64,000 nucleotides of DNA from Varanus komodoensis (taxonomy: Eukaryota > Chordata > Lepidosauria > Squamata > Varanidae): the NCBI RefSeq assembly GCF_004798865.1, contig NW_025336480.1:22090154-22154153 (forward strand). The letters are read 5' to 3'. How positions within the stretch are numbered: position 1 is the first letter of the stretch; every line of letters starts with the position of its first letter. The notes under the pieces are model-generated. The model worked only from the letters and a program-made list of their open reading frames with translations. It did not search any database and was not told the origin of the DNA. Position numbers and translations under genes: made by a program. Shown piece after piece: positions 11,745 to 23,786 of this stretch.

Positions 11745-11882
11745 GCTTATGTGAGAGAAGGGGAGGGGGAGAGAGAACATGTGTGAGAGAGAGATGAATG
11801 GTTTAAGGGATTAATAGAGATAGATATAGATATGCAGATTAGAATAATTAATATAGATCTATAATATTGAGAGCATGTGAGA
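11745..11882. repeat. Purine-rich and GATA-like low-complexity DNA
   Basis: Runs of GAGAGA and of ATAGATATAGATAT type make up most of this stretch. Confidence 0.75.
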
Positions 11883-12770
11883 GAGATCATGTGGCAGTCG
11901 ATCTGTTCCCAAAATAAACACCTTAAAAAGTATATTTTCCTAAGGAAGGACATGTTTTTTCTCATCCATCCTTTTGTTCATGCGTTTTGGTGGGCAAGCT
12001 CTATTATTCTGAGATCAAATTCTTTTGCTGCATTTTCAAGCATTTTTACCATGGCAATTAAATTTTGCACAAAGCAATCGAATAATTCCATATCTGGGGC
12101 ATCAAAATTGACCATTATGATTTCTTTCTTTCTCTTTTTCTTTTTTCAGTGTGTGGACTAATTAGATGTGATCGGAGTCCTTGCATAAACCTTAATTAAT
12201 TCACTTGTACCCTATTTTTCAAAGAAGATAGATATCAGCTTGCTGTAATATTTTACCAAAGTGGATGTGTTCTGGGTAGACTCAAAATGAATTCCCAGCC
12301 ACACTCTCCCACATCTCTGACAAGCCAATAAAAATGATATTAGGTGATTAAATGTAGGAATAAAAAAGAAGGCCGACATAATGATAAACTGTAATGAAGT
12401 CAAACAGCTGGTAGACTCCTTGGTGAATTTGCCACCTGATGGCTTGTACTAAGATCTAGGCAATGCCTGCAGCTTGCTAGTCAGGTGGCAACCGCTGGTA
12501 CACACACCGAACATTGCCTCCCATTCATTAATTGGCTTGCTGGAAACTTGCTGTCTTGCCATTAGGACAGAAAACATCTTTTTCAAATGTGTGAGGGAGC
12601 GTGGCCTGTTTGTTATGTACAGGCACACTTGATTAATGTTGATAAATTACCACCAGCTAATCTGCAGACTGGGATGGATTTCTGATATCAAAAGTCACAC
12701 AGAGGCTTTCTTTCCATTTAACTTTGAGGGAATTTGACTCAAGGTGAGATGTTGATGCAGCAATTAGCTC
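11883..12770. promoter_or_regulatory. Candidate conserved non-coding block
   Basis: Almost 900 bp without recognised repeats, with many homeodomain-type cores (CTAATTAG near 12157, TTAATTAATT near 12193, ATTAATTGG near 12528, TTGATTAATG near 12631, GCTAATCTGC near 12656). The texture resembles vertebrate enhancers in gene deserts. This is inference and has not been aligned. Confidence 0.33.
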
Positions 12771-13404
12771 TGGAAAGAGGAAAAAGCTCTCTCTGCCTTG
12801 CATTTTCTAACACAAATGCACGGAGCACTCGGGCCGAGTACACAACCTGGGGAAACTTGAAGTGTCTGGAATGTGGTTCCTTTGGCCAAGCCCACCTCTG
12901 ACCCCACGGCAACCGTTCCTCTTCCCCCTCGTTCCCTTGTGTCTTGCTGCTGCTTTCTCAACTGGGCGGTGGGCAGCTCACATGATTCTGCCAAGGGCCG
13001 AAATACAAAGGGGGCAGGGACTCACCAGCTGCCGTGTCTGCTCAGCCCCTCTTGCAGTGGAATGCATTGGAGGCTGTCACTGAGCGCAAAGGAAGCATCT
13101 TTGCCATTTGTTGTTTGCTTGAAAATCTTAACTCAGGCATTCGAATAAGGACAGGCCCTCTGATGTTCTGGCCTACAGCATCCGTCCTAGACCTACGTTG
13201 GACATGCTGGCCGGGGCTGAAACACTGCAGCCCGTAACACCCACAACTTTCCATTTGCCCACCCCTGCACTACAGAGCCAAATGCAGAGGTTTGACTCCT
13301 GGCTCTGCTGGAACAGGGAGCAATTGCTTTCTTTGCCTCCTAAACCCCAATACACGGAGATCAAATAGTAAGGTAATATATGCAACTTAAAGAGGATCCC
13401 TCCA

Positions 13405-13435
<31 letters not shown>

Positions 13436-13659
13436 GCTGTTCTGCATGTTCTTTCCTCTCCCTTCCAGGTCAAGACAAGCAATTTCAGCAGAGTGAAATT
13501 GTATTTCCAAACCTATTTTGATTATGTGTGGTATATTCAGCTTTTCTATTCAGCATCACTGCTTTCCCTGTCATTGCTGCTGCTGTTTTGTGGGTACCAT
13601 TTTCTCCCCAACTATTGGGGTTTTGTTTTGTTTTTCGTCTTCTTCATTCTTTCTTAGGC
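12771..13659. other. Unassigned sequence with an (AAAAC)n run
   Basis: A poly-pentanucleotide AAAAC stretch lies at 13404-13435. A moderately GC-rich part at 12830-13260 has overlapping short frames on both strands and no domain. Confidence 0.5.
13404..13435. repeat. (AAAAC)n microsatellite
   Basis: About five to six AAAAC units after a short A run. Confidence 0.9.
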
Positions 13660-13850
13660 TTTCCTAATATTTCCAAAACCTTTTTATTTATCTGGTATTT
13701 TAAGGTTTAATGGCATTTTAATGATAGGATTTTTATTACATGTTTTCAAATTGCATTTTTATTCTGTTGCTATGTTGTAACCTGCCTTGAGACCTGCTGG
13801 CATAGATGTGGTGATCTGGAGGAAAAGTACCTTTGATGTACAAATTGGAG
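13660..13850 (+). mobile_element. L2-type LINE 3' end
   Basis: 'ccaaaacctttttattta', a T-rich untranslated part and 'tgttgtaacctgccttgagacctgctgg' (in pieces) match the closing part of the L2 family seen at 5455 and 29955. The final AATAAA tail is eroded. Confidence 0.7.
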
Positions 13851-15165
13851 AAGAATCATGTCTGGACATTTAACCAGCCAGAAGACCTATGCATGTTTAC
13901 TTGAAACATCCCATTTGGTAAGGCTTATTCCAGAGGAAGCAGGATTCAGATGGAGACCTGAATGTCAAATATTTCCATGCCTGAGTCAGGAGAAAGAAAG
14001 GTTGCTCCTCTTGTGACTGGCTAGGTTCCCATAAATGCACTGGACTGCTGTGCATATACATCCATTCCTGCACAGGCTCCCTTCACACATGCACCCAGCC
14101 CTGGGGCAAAAGAGTGGAGAGAGCACGGCCAACATCAAAAGGCATGGCTGTCCTCAGATCTCTTCCGTTCTCCTGCCCGTGTTGCAAACCACACTTTAGA
14201 CAAGGCATCTCCAAGCTTTAAACAGGACCGTTACTGAGTATTAAAAGGTTTCTTCCTTTTAGCAAAAATGAAACCAGAACCAGCACCCTAACTCCCTTCA
14301 GGGATTAGCCATTCTGAGGCAGTTCAACCATTTCTTCTCCTCTCCCAACAGTGAGTTTGTCCTAGTGGCTGGTGCTTATCCCAATAATTTTCACGGAATG
14401 CATCTGGGTGTGTGTGTGTGCTGGATGGAGAGGTTGCCTTAGTGAAGGGCCATTTCTGATTTATCCAGAAAGGGTGTGGGGGGGGGGAGAATACCCCCTG
14501 CATTAGGAATAAATGCTTAATAAAAATAGAAGGCAAAGACTGCAAAGATTAGCATTTGCATGTACTGACGTATAGGCATAGTCTCAAATCCAGGCATATT
14601 CATTAATGCATACAGAAATAGAAGGCATCTCTCCCTAGTGGGACAGGCTGTGTCCAGGTGATGCAAGTCTACCTGCTGTCCAGGTGCTGACTGTGATGAA
14701 CAAGTTCAAGACCACCCCGCCCCCGCCCTGCAACCTTTGGTCCTCTTGTCCGAGTTGCCTCTCTTTGACCCAAACGTCACTTTGAGAGCACGGCAAGGGG
14801 CACTTTCTGAGAGGGGATCACCTCTTGACTGCCCCCCACACAGAAGACTATTGCTAGAACCACCCCAATCTGAACACACCTCTCGTTACAGGCCAACTGG
14901 AGCTGCTAATTGACCTTCCCCATGAAGGACATCCAACACCATTTCAGGTTTCCTGAGGGCTTATTTTCCATCAGTGCTTACATATGTTTCCCCTTTTTAG
15001 CTGATTGAGTGAGGGATGAAAAACCATGCAAAACTTAAGCTGTAAATTACAAAAGCGAACATGTGCTCTCATGTGACCTGAGAGTCCCTGCTTGATATTC
15101 CAGAGGAGGAACAAGTCCCAAGTCCTTGGAACTATTCTGGAAAATCCAACTGACTTCTTCCCCCC
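13851..15165. other. Unassigned intergenic sequence
   Basis: No gene. Small (GT)n and G runs lie at about 14408-14490. Nothing else is recognised. Confidence 0.5.
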
Positions 15166-15235
15166 ACCTTTTAATTTTTTTAATTTTTAATTTTTTATAT
15201 TTTTTGGAGGCAGGGAACAACATTTTTTTTAAAAA
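15166..15235. repeat. T/A-rich low-complexity DNA
   Basis: A run of TTTTAATT-type words, followed by an eight-base T run and a short A run. Confidence 0.8.
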
Positions 15236-15364
15236 TCACCTGGGCTTTTGGACGTTAGGTGGAAGTTAATTCATTTCCCATTGCTTTAACGTCCTTTTAA
15301 TCATTGACTTATATAACGTTTAGTTTTTTAAAAATCCACATGCTGCCCTGTGGCTCTTCTTGCC

Positions 15365-15547
15365 AGACGCTGGTCTGGAGGCACTGATGAGCCAGCTAAT
15401 GCACGGCAAACGGTGCGCGGAACATCCCGCGAGCCGACGGCGAGCCGCTCATGCCGCAATCGCCGCTGTTTAGGCGAACGCCTCCCATCAGGCCTGCGCT
15501 TGCTTGTCTTGCTCTTTACGCCCATCAGTGGAGCACATTCTCGGCAG
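15365..15547. promoter_or_regulatory. CpG-dense patch, candidate regulatory core
   Basis: About 19 CpG dinucleotides fall between 15368 and 15542, roughly one per 9 bp, while the flanks have few. The patch lies between a T/A-rich tract and a TTAATTAA-containing block. Open frames of 67 and 76 codons run through it on both strands, as expected when CpG-rich DNA lacks TA words. Neither translation resembles a known protein and no splice signals were identified. It is too short for a classical promoter island. An unmethylated enhancer core or an orphan mini-island is the simplest reading. Confidence 0.4.
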
Positions 15548-16454
15548 CTCTGAGCCACTTCTTAAATGCATTTTTATGAGGAGGCAAAGTCAAATCACTA
15601 TTACTTAATTAACACAATTGTGAAGGCTTCAATCCAGCTGCACAATAGCTTCCCTGACCTTGCAAGAAGGATGCATGACTTCATTATTGAGTATATTGTT
15701 TCCTATAAACATATAAAACCCGTACCAATAACAATCCCATCAGCTGAAATGAAGTTATCCGAGAACGGAATTAAACTCTAAATGACCCCTTTGCTCTACT
15801 CTATAGACCCCTATTAATAATTTCTAATCTAATCAACAGGGGTAAATGTACTATTCCAGCCCATGCCAGGCACTTTGCCAGGAAGGACCTATTGCAGTCC
15901 GTCTCATTTATTCCAGTCCAGGGCTTCTGCAGCAGAAGATGCATCTTTCACGGGGAGGCCACAGGCTGATTTCCTCTTTTGTTATCTTTTCAGGCAAAGT
16001 CATGTCCTTGTAACTGATAGACACATTGCTTTGTAAATAACCCTGGAGTGACTGATAGAGCCCTTGCCAGACAAACCCTGTAAATAGCTGGGCATTATTC
16101 ACGCCAGGCCTGAGAAGACGGTGATGCGGCTGACAAATTTATGACAGATCCAAGCTCACCTCTTGCACAAATATATGCTTTCCCGGCAAATTCATCACAC
16201 TTTTTTTTTAATGGGCCCCATACTGAATTTGTCAGCTGTCTGTCCCTGCATGTTGTTTCCCTTTGGACTTCCATCAAGGATTGCTAGCTGAAATCATCCC
16301 TCAGCTGCTAGACCTGGGAGAGATCAATGATGACACGTCTATTGATGATATTTTGCCTTCAACTATTCAGCCCATGCATCATTTTAACAATGCTGATATG
16401 TTTATTGAGTGCCTGCTAGCATTCACAGTCAGATGGAAGGTGATGTCAGACTCC
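15548..16454. promoter_or_regulatory. Candidate conserved non-coding block
   Basis: Free of recognised repeats. It holds 'ttacttaattaacacaattg', 'gcttcaatccagctgcac', 'tattaataatttctaatc' and 'atttatgacagatcc', words with homeodomain and E-box-like cores. No frame of note. Together with the CpG patch this is the window's most enhancer-like stretch. Conservation is inferred, not measured. Confidence 0.38.
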
Positions 16455-16471
16455 TTTTTTTTTTTTTTTTT
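16455..16471. repeat. T17 run
   Basis: Seventeen consecutive T. Confidence 0.95.
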
Positions 16472-17180
16472 GGCCTTGCTTGATAAGAAATTTCTTTCTC
16501 CACACCTTCCAATGTCTACTCCTTTAATGAAAATATGTAATACCTCATTTAGAAGAACAAAGGTGTTTAGTAAAGCATAATAGCAAATATGTGTTTGTGT
16601 GTGTGTCTGTGAGTTATGGTCCACTCACATGACTCTCGATGTCATCTGGGAGGATAGCTTAGTGAAAATCGCCAGCACTTCGAAACGATGTATCTCATGA
16701 AAAAAAATATGCACAAAAGAGAGGGTTTCATCCCAGACTTCTCCGAGTCTGACGCTGGAATTTGTGGGGTTGGGGTGCTTCCATGCGTATAGTGCCTTTA
16801 TGTGAACTGGTACAGTTGCATTACACCTCAGAAAATGACCATTTAATAAAAGAAAAAACTTGGATCAATTAAGACTGGAGCTGGGTGAGGGCCACATAAT
16901 CTATTCAAGGAAAGGTCTTGGGTAATTGGATTAATTTTTCAGATTCCAGTACTGCCAAGCAGGGCCCCAATCTGGATTCATTCCAGACCAGACACAGACC
17001 TCATGCAGCCTGGAAACTGATCCAAAATGATACTCAGAAGTCAGGCTCCCAAAATCGAGTGCAAATAAATTCTGGATGAAGTCAGTGTTTGCTAGCAGCT
17101 TGAGTGCAAATGGCAAAACATTTTCCATGCGATGTACCCTGACACATCACATGGGCATTTGCAGGGAGAAGTAATGTGGG
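16472..17180. other. Non-repetitive sequence, possibly conserved
   Basis: No repeat family recognised; a few CpG-bearing words persist ('tcgatgtcatctggg', 'acttcgaaacgatg'). A (GT)n microstretch lies at about 16590. Weaker enhancer candidate than the preceding block. Confidence 0.3.
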
Positions 17181-18613
17181 ATTCCTGTGATAGACGATTT
17201 TTAAAAACCGGCTGCTGCACTTGTGGAAGCTGAAATTGGGATGTTGTAGCTATATCTGTAAGTGGTCGGGTAACATGCTACATTCTCCATGGCAATGCAT
17301 CCTTGAAGACAATCAAGGTGTATTCTCTAAAGATTTTGTTGCTGTTGCATATTTGAACTGATCCCATATAACCCACCTGAAGAAAATTTATAGCACACTT
17401 GACTATCACCTTAAATGCTTACTGCTAGAATGGGGGGAAATAGTAGCTAGTTCCATAAAAGGCAATTACTAAGGGGACCAGGGTTGCCCTTCCAAGGAAG
17501 GAAGTTACCCCAGACATCAAGAATATTTATGGGTATGATCTCTACAGGCCCTTGAGAAACAAGTATCCTGAAAGGTTTACCTGATGTTATCAAAACACAT
17601 CTCAGTAATCGTAAGCTCTCTCACACGCACACATTTTGCTTTGGTCTTTTTTGAAGATCTGTAAAGTTGTGTCTTCTCATATTTGAAATATCTCCAAGGC
17701 ATCTTATTTTTTTTGGCATTCAGCAGGAAGGCAAACCAAGTGCTGATGTCCCAAATTATAATGTAGTGGAAACTGCATTAAATTACAAGTTTCATAATTA
17801 CATATCTGAGTGTGGTAAAAAGCTGAATGAAAAAGTTATGGCAGGCTGTGGATAAAATTAAAAATGTTGCTTTTCCATTCTGTGCCTACTTGTTAAACAA
17901 CTGAACTGTACAACCAAAGGTGCAGGACTGTGCTTTGTGGCTGAAACTTCTTTCACATCACTTATATGCTAGCTAGTCCTGTTAGTTTGAAAACACACAA
18001 ATACACACAGTCTGGTTGCATTTCAAAATCATTCCACTGGCTTGTGTACTGGATCTTCCCTAAAAGTAGAGAACAGTGTACCTACACAATTGCTGGGCAT
18101 CTGAAGATTCCATGACTGTGGCAGGAGACAGAAGTGGTTTTGATGACATGATTTTGTCAATGTGTAGAGAGGTTCTCTACTATTCATCTCTCCTATTCCT
18201 AGATCCGTGGTGTTCTACCCTTGGAGAGAATCTCTCTTACCTCGGACAAACCTTTTACCATACACAGTCCTTACTCCCTTACTACAGCGTTATAAACAGG
18301 TAAGTAGTATCTATCTAGTGCTGCAAGGACATGTGTAGCACTTAGTTTGTTGGGACCAACTTAAGTTCCATTCAGATTCTAGTCAAAATGGGACTTACAA
18401 TATAGACATTGGGTCTATATTGACATTAGACAGAGTTGTCTGGAATTGTCCCAGGGTTTCTTCTACCACAAACTGAAAAGCAGGAAGAAAAACGGATTAA
18501 GAATTATTCTCTGTATTGCCAGCATATTTTATAGTGTTTGGTTTTTCTTATATCAAGGGAATACAAACGCCCAGCAGTCACTGCATATTGCAAAATGATT
18601 TAACCAGATTTTA

Positions 18614-18617
<4 letters not shown>
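17181..18617. other. Unassigned sequence
   Basis: No gene. The part at 17740-17870 ('ccaaattataatgtagtgg', 'ttaaattacaagtttcat') is AT-rich, free of recognised repeats and could be a conserved element. The rest shows nothing. Confidence 0.4.

Positions 18618-18647
<30 letters not shown>
18618..18647. repeat. (GT)n microsatellite
   Basis: About 15 uninterrupted dinucleotides. Confidence 0.95.
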
Positions 18648-18650
<3 letters not shown>

Positions 18651-19504
18651 CAAACATGCTTTCTTGCCATTTCTTATACTCTGGTTCTAACAAATGTGAT
18701 TCCCCAGAAGAGAATGCTAAACATCATTTACTTTCCTCTGCCATTGTTTATATTCATTCACTTTATTGTGTTAAGCTGTTCAGAACCAGTTGGGGTTTTT
18801 TAGAAATTGCTAACGATGTTGCGCTTCAAAGGCATAGGAGTGATTGAAGGAGGATTAATCCCTGAATTCATGCAGTTATAAATTGAAGCCCGTTGACTTG
18901 TACAAATCCTTTGCCAGCTTTATGGCTGTATTTCCAGAATACCAGTTAGCATCATTTATTCTATCACCCCTTCCCCATGTTTGCTATTTTCCAAGAGGTT
19001 TGAATACAGGTTCTCAGGACCACTTTATTACATACCAAAACAAGTTGTGTGTGTGTGTGGGGGGGTGTCTTTTCCTTCAGAAGTGCATGAAAAATCATGA
19101 GTGTAGAAAAATCAAGAGCCAGTGGTCAAAGTCTCAGAGGTAGATGTCAGTCAATATGTGTACATGGACCTCTAGGTTAGGTTTTGGCATTCAAAATTTT
19201 ATTTAGCATGGGCTTTCCTTGGCAAGAGGCATTTCATCAGACAGGATAGTTTGAAATTAAAACGGAATTTAGCTGGGTCTGGAGGCAGATTCTTAAGAAA
19301 AATATCTTTACTTTGAATTGGCTTGCAAATAACTCACTTTATAAACTCATAACCTGAATGTTCCTTGTCATCACTAATGATGAAATACTGGGACTGTAGG
19401 AGTACCAAAATGAGGTTAAACTATGGAATTTTAATGAGCTTTGAAATCTATTAAAAACTATTGAAAACTATGAAGAAAAAACAGTTAATTCAGCAAAAAA
19501 AATT
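18648..19504. other. Unassigned sequence
   Basis: No gene. A short GT/G run lies at about 19048-19066. 'tagcatgggctttccttggc...catttcatcagac' near 19205 resembles a snippet of a dispersed reptile repeat ('agctttcgtgggc...cttcatcagatgc') but is too short to annotate. Confidence 0.45.
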
Positions 19505-19603
19505 GGCCTACAATTCCCATCTGCCCTAGCCGTCATAGCCAATAGCCAGGAATTATGGGAGCTATAGCCAGAACAGCTGGAAGGCCACAAATTACCTGTC
19601 CCG
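19505..19603. mobile_element. Palindromic MITE, copy 3
   Basis: 'ctacaattcccatctgccctagcc' (in part), 'agccaatagccaggaattatgggagctatagcc' (in part) and 'ctggaaggccacaaattacc' give both inverted halves of the hAT-type MITE. It is the clearest copy of the family in the window: the half-palindromes 'aattcccat' and 'attatggga' face each other. Confidence 0.78.
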
Positions 19604-20715
19604 AGTTGAATTAAAATGCTGAACAAATGCAAAATTTGGGCTTAGCAGCTGGATCAAAATCCAGACATGAGTTTTAATAAAACCTGGAGTAGTCAGTTTT
19701 TAGACTAAGGGTTGCATGAATTCAGTTTGGACTAGTTCAAGGACTGGTTGGACTTCTGAGGAGACTATCCTGGCTTCTTAGGACTATTAGGTTTCCCGCT
19801 GAAGTAACCGGGTCAGTCCCTTGGAAGTGGTTAATAAAGCCATGCGCCTTCACACAGCCAGACATGTCAGAATTTTAACCAGTAGAAGTTATGAGCCTTG
19901 TGGGCCACATGTGGGTGCTTACTCCAGGCTGCACACCCCGCGGCTCCCTGTGTGCTTCAAAGAGAGCTTCTGGGTGCTCCTCAGAAGGTCAGGCTACACT
20001 GACGAGAGCCTGACAGTCGCACTCCAACTGCTCTGGGGAGCTTTGGCCAGCCTGTCCCATTCATCATTGTTCTGCTTTTCCAGCCCACCCTGGTGGTTAC
20101 CTAAGGAAGCGGCAGACGGAGGGCGCTTGGAACACGCTCGCGACATCTTGCGCTTTCTCCAGCTGTGCAGACAAGAGCCAGATGCAGACAAAGAAAGGAG
20201 GTGGGAGCTCCGCAAAAACATCTCCGTAGGCTAGAAGGGAAGGAAAGTGTCAGCCAGTTAAGAAGGGCGTGGGAAAGCCCCAAGGCCCATGTGGCCAGCC
20301 AACTTTCTGACTCACCGCCTCCAGGGGAGGGGGAAGAATTGGAGCATTGAGCAGTGTGACAACTTGGGGGAAAACCCACCTGGAAAGTAAGCATGTTTCA
20401 AAAGAACAGCCCTCCGCCCTTGCTAGCTCAAGAGCATTTGAAGGGGAGAGGCTGAAGGGAGAACCGTCATGCCAGAGCGGAGGCTGAGAGGGAAGCAGGG
20501 GGGCAGGGAGGGGGGGTTCTGCCTGCGTATGTGGCAAACTTTCTCCGAGCACTGGCCCCCTCTGCTCGTCAAGGCAGCTGGCATGTGCACTGTCTCCTGC
20601 AGATGATCCGACAAGTCAGACACACATCTGTGCATACTTAGCACACAGGGATCTGATTAGCTATTTGCTGGCCAGCAAGGAACACACTGGATTTGGAGGT
20701 GATTACTCACAGTTG
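19604..20715. other. Unassigned sequence, GC-rich from about 19900
   Basis: Overlapping open frames up to 137 codons (19821-20234) occur on both strands, but translations show no domain and simple chance in GC-rich DNA suffices. Confidence 0.45.
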
Positions 20716-20905
20716 TGGGGTGAAAGCCTCAGAGAGCCCTCTGCAGTCATTAATCTTCTACAACAGGCTAGGCTGCCGTAGGACCATCTAATTTTTCCCA
20801 TATACAGCGGCTGCTGCTACAAGTACTGCCACTATATGCTGCTTAAAGTGCCCACTTGGATTAAATGAGTCAGCCTAATCTAATGTAGTCCCTCCCCAAA
20901 AGCTA
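20716..20905. promoter_or_regulatory. Candidate conserved non-coding element
   Basis: 'gcagtcattaatcttc', 'accatctaatttttccc' and 'ttggattaaatgagtcagcc' stand in repeat-free DNA. A TGAGTCA AP-1 core is included in the last word. Function inferred. Confidence 0.27.
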
Positions 20906-21479
20906 AACTATGGATGACTTTCAAGCCACCTGTCTTTGGAAAGATCTGGCAATCTGGCTCTATTGCTCAGAGAAAACCAGGAAAGAGCACCTGTGATCAG
21001 TTCAACACAAGGTCTGTGCCTTTCAGTCAGTGGAGTCGCCACCACAACATGGAGGCCCCTCAGCAGGCGATGAAGGAGGAGTGCGGTGAGTTGCCCCAGC
21101 CTCCTGCCTCTGCCAGCCTCCCACTGCCCCAGTGGGCTCCCCCGCCACTCTTCCGCCAGGACAATTGCTGTGGGGGGAAGCAGGGCCAGTGGCGCTCCTC
21201 TCAGCACAATCCGGAGAGTGGGCAGAGCCTGCTATTGCAGAGGAAGAGGCTGACTTGACCTTTTGGGGAGCTGGCATGGCCAAGGGGCCCAGCACTGAGT
21301 GGGCCCTTCCCCAGAGCCAAGATCTGTGGAAGTGTAGCCCTGAGTCCATTCATTTTTCCGTGCATAACTGAATCCGGTCACACCCTCCCACTTCTCAATT
21401 TCTCCCACTTTGGGAACTGGACAAGAGGCAGAAATAGAGGGAGCAGGTGGTTTCGTGTGACTGAGACCATACAAAAGGC
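20906..21479. other. Unassigned GC-rich sequence
   Basis: Frames of about 100 codons overlap on both strands (21023-21349 and 20914-21258) without domains. No repeat family recognised. Confidence 0.45.
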
Positions 21480-22300
21480 GTAGGCAGTAATTAATTGTGC
21501 ATCCAATCAATTTATTTAATAAGGGCCTGAACATTGGGCCCATGGTCAAATGAAACGGTCTCGTCTACAATCTTAGGATGTCTGTCATGAGGAACAGGAG
21601 ATCAGCAGGCAGGCAATTTATGGGGGAAATGGCAGGGATGAAAAGGCACGGAGGGGCCTTTGCAGCCACAACAGCAGCATATTTAGGGGGAATGCTCAGG
21701 GCACCAGTGATGAGAGAGCAGCAACGAAGTCTACCAAGCATGTCCAGGCTGACAGATGCCCAAGCTACAGTTGTGCATAAGCACCACAGGTGATGGGAAA
21801 GATGCAGGCCTTAATAGCGATAAATATTTAACTATGGCAGATGAATAATAAATTAGCAAGAACGACATCATGGCATCAAATCATGAAGCGCTATGCAGCA
21901 GACTGTGAACAATATGGCAAATCCAATTAAAGCACCATTGTGGGGTCTGTTTTGTTTTGTTGTTATAAAAATCTCAAATCAAGAAAATAGCAATTGGTGT
22001 ATCCATCCTGGACCTCTCATTTTTTGTTCATTCTGGATGCAAGGAATTAAGCCAGTGGAACCAGGAGGGCTCTAACCATCTGCATTGCATTAGCCTAGAA
22101 GAACTTCTCCTCATGCCTGATTTTCAGGACCAAGCCGGCGTTACAAGGCTTCGTTAATATCTAGTAATTACAGTGAGTCCTGTGAAATCAAATGAAGTGA
22201 AACTTTCATGGCAGTAGTCTTCATTAAACCCCAAACTGCCAACAGACACAATTGAAAAAACATTCATTCTAATGTGTCGCTATTTACTTCCTGCATGTGT
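21480..22300. promoter_or_regulatory. Candidate conserved non-coding block
   Basis: Repeat-free DNA with 'taattaattgtgcatccaat', 'caatttatttaataaggg', 'ccttaatagcgataaatat', 'aataataaattagcaag' and 'ccaattaaagc'. Several CpGs survive inside AT-rich words, which is unusual in neutral reptile DNA. Short frames only. One of the better enhancer candidates here. Confidence 0.36.
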
Positions 22301-23040
22301 ATCTCTTCCTATCTATAAGGACTCCAGTATCATGATGTTCCTAAACTATCGTCCCTCCGGTGTCCATGTGCAGGCATGCTTAGTTTCAGAAATGACACTA
22401 CCTCAGCAACAATTTCAAGATACAACAACTTAAATCGATAGGGCTTTTCAGACTGTCCACATCTGAGCCTCTCAGGTTTGTAACGGGCACTTGCCCTCAT
22501 TTCTTTACTTGCCTCTGTGATATAATGTTACACGGCTGGCAGACGGGATGTTCCTCTGTCGGCTACCTTCTTGCTCCAGGGTGCAGCCCCATTGGTTGTG
22601 GGAGGAGCAGAGCAGAAAATGGCTGCCACTCTGTCCTCTCAGCCTTCATGTGGCACAAGTCAGGCTTTCCTACCCGTCTGGCCGGGGCATCTGAGTGAGG
22701 GCAAGTGGGCTGCAGTGGCTTCTCTAGCCCCCTTCTTCTCCTGCCCACCAAAATGCCCCTTCCTCCTCTTGGAGGGCAGCTGGCATTGTACTTTCAGCAC
22801 TGGCTGCAATGGGCTAGGGATGGGTCTGACTCCACTTTCTGAAATCTGTATGCTGCCTCTGACCTTGGGCAGGGGGAATCCCCTATCCCATGGCTCCTCA
22901 GGCAATGTCTAGGGCTCGTGGGGTTGCTCCCTTAACACTTCATCTGGTAAGGCTAGTTAATGGGCAGTCCCGCATTCACTAGACAGCACTCTTGGGGCCA
23001 TGTAATAGTGGAGAAGGGGTACTATTCTGAGGCCACAGAG
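22301..23040. other. Unassigned sequence
   Basis: GC-rich part at 22560-22910 has overlapping frames on both strands and the phrase 'aaaatggctgccact', which also occurs in variants elsewhere in the window (near 42027). It may belong to an old dispersed repeat. No gene seen. Confidence 0.4.
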
Positions 23041-23330
23041 CAAGGGTGGCAAACCTTAGGCCCAGAGACCAAATATGGCCCCAGTGGCCATGCCTCCTTC
23101 TCTTGGCCCCACCCATGGCGCATAATCTTTGATTGCTTCCCAGATTCTTTGCCACATTCACCCTCCATAAAGGACTGGAATGTCTTTTTCCACACACTGG
23201 TATTCTATTTCAGATACGCTAAAGGGCTCGGCACATTTGTGGCCGCAAGAACGTTATGCTACAAAATGCCAGGGGGAGGTTGCGCTTCCCTCCACTCCAT
23301 TTGTCTTTAGCCCCACCCCTTTGTCTTCAG
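23041..23330. mobile_element. Possible hAT-type MITE fragment
   Basis: 'agggtggcaaaccttaggcc' followed by 'agaccaaatatggcccc' and several 'ggccccacccat / agccccacccc' phrases resemble a squamate DNA-transposon family that begins 'ggggtggcaaacctttggcc'. Ends and target duplications are not seen. A related phrase set occurs at 53220-53560. Confidence 0.4.
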
Positions 23331-23786
23331 CCCTGCCTACCAACAGCTTCTCTGGAACGGAATTGGCCTTGAGGCTGAAATGGGCTCTCCTGCCCAAGTC
23401 TTGCGAGGGTATCCTTGCTATCTTAGCCCTCCTTGTGTCTCGGCCCAGCCATTGCGGAGGCTTCCTGCATGACCCTGGAGCACCAACCCTGTGGAGGAAG
23501 TAGACACGGTGCCGGTGGCTGGAGAGGAAGTAGCCAAAGATCTGAGGAGGCCTAAGCGCTCCCAGTTCCTCTCTGCCTTTGGGAAACATTCAGAGGTGCT
23601 CAAGAGTCTCCTAAATGTCTCCATTGTGTTGATGGCAAAGGGAGCTCATGACATTCATTGCTGTCTGGATGGAGGAAAAATTCTGTTGGCTCTCCTTCCC
23701 TCAAACAGTGGCAAGATATCGGAGGGAACAGAGCACTCTGATCTAAGATTGTGCTGCTGACAGCGTAGGACGGCTGTCTTAGGCGG
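23331..23786. other. Unassigned sequence
   Basis: Overlapping frames of about 90 to 110 codons on both strands, no domain, no repeat recognised. Confidence 0.4.

Noticed and set aside
15328-15558. Frames of 67 and 76 codons through the CpG patch, possibly an exon
   Set aside because: Both strands are open because CpG-rich DNA has few stop codons. No splice signals or protein similarity were recognised.
18618-18847. Frames of 61 and 75 codons starting in the (GT)n run
   Set aside because: The repeated Met-Cys-Val start is an artefact of the microsatellite.
19821-20234. 137-codon plus frame
   Set aside because: Low-complexity-like composition, no domain, overlapping minus frames of similar size.
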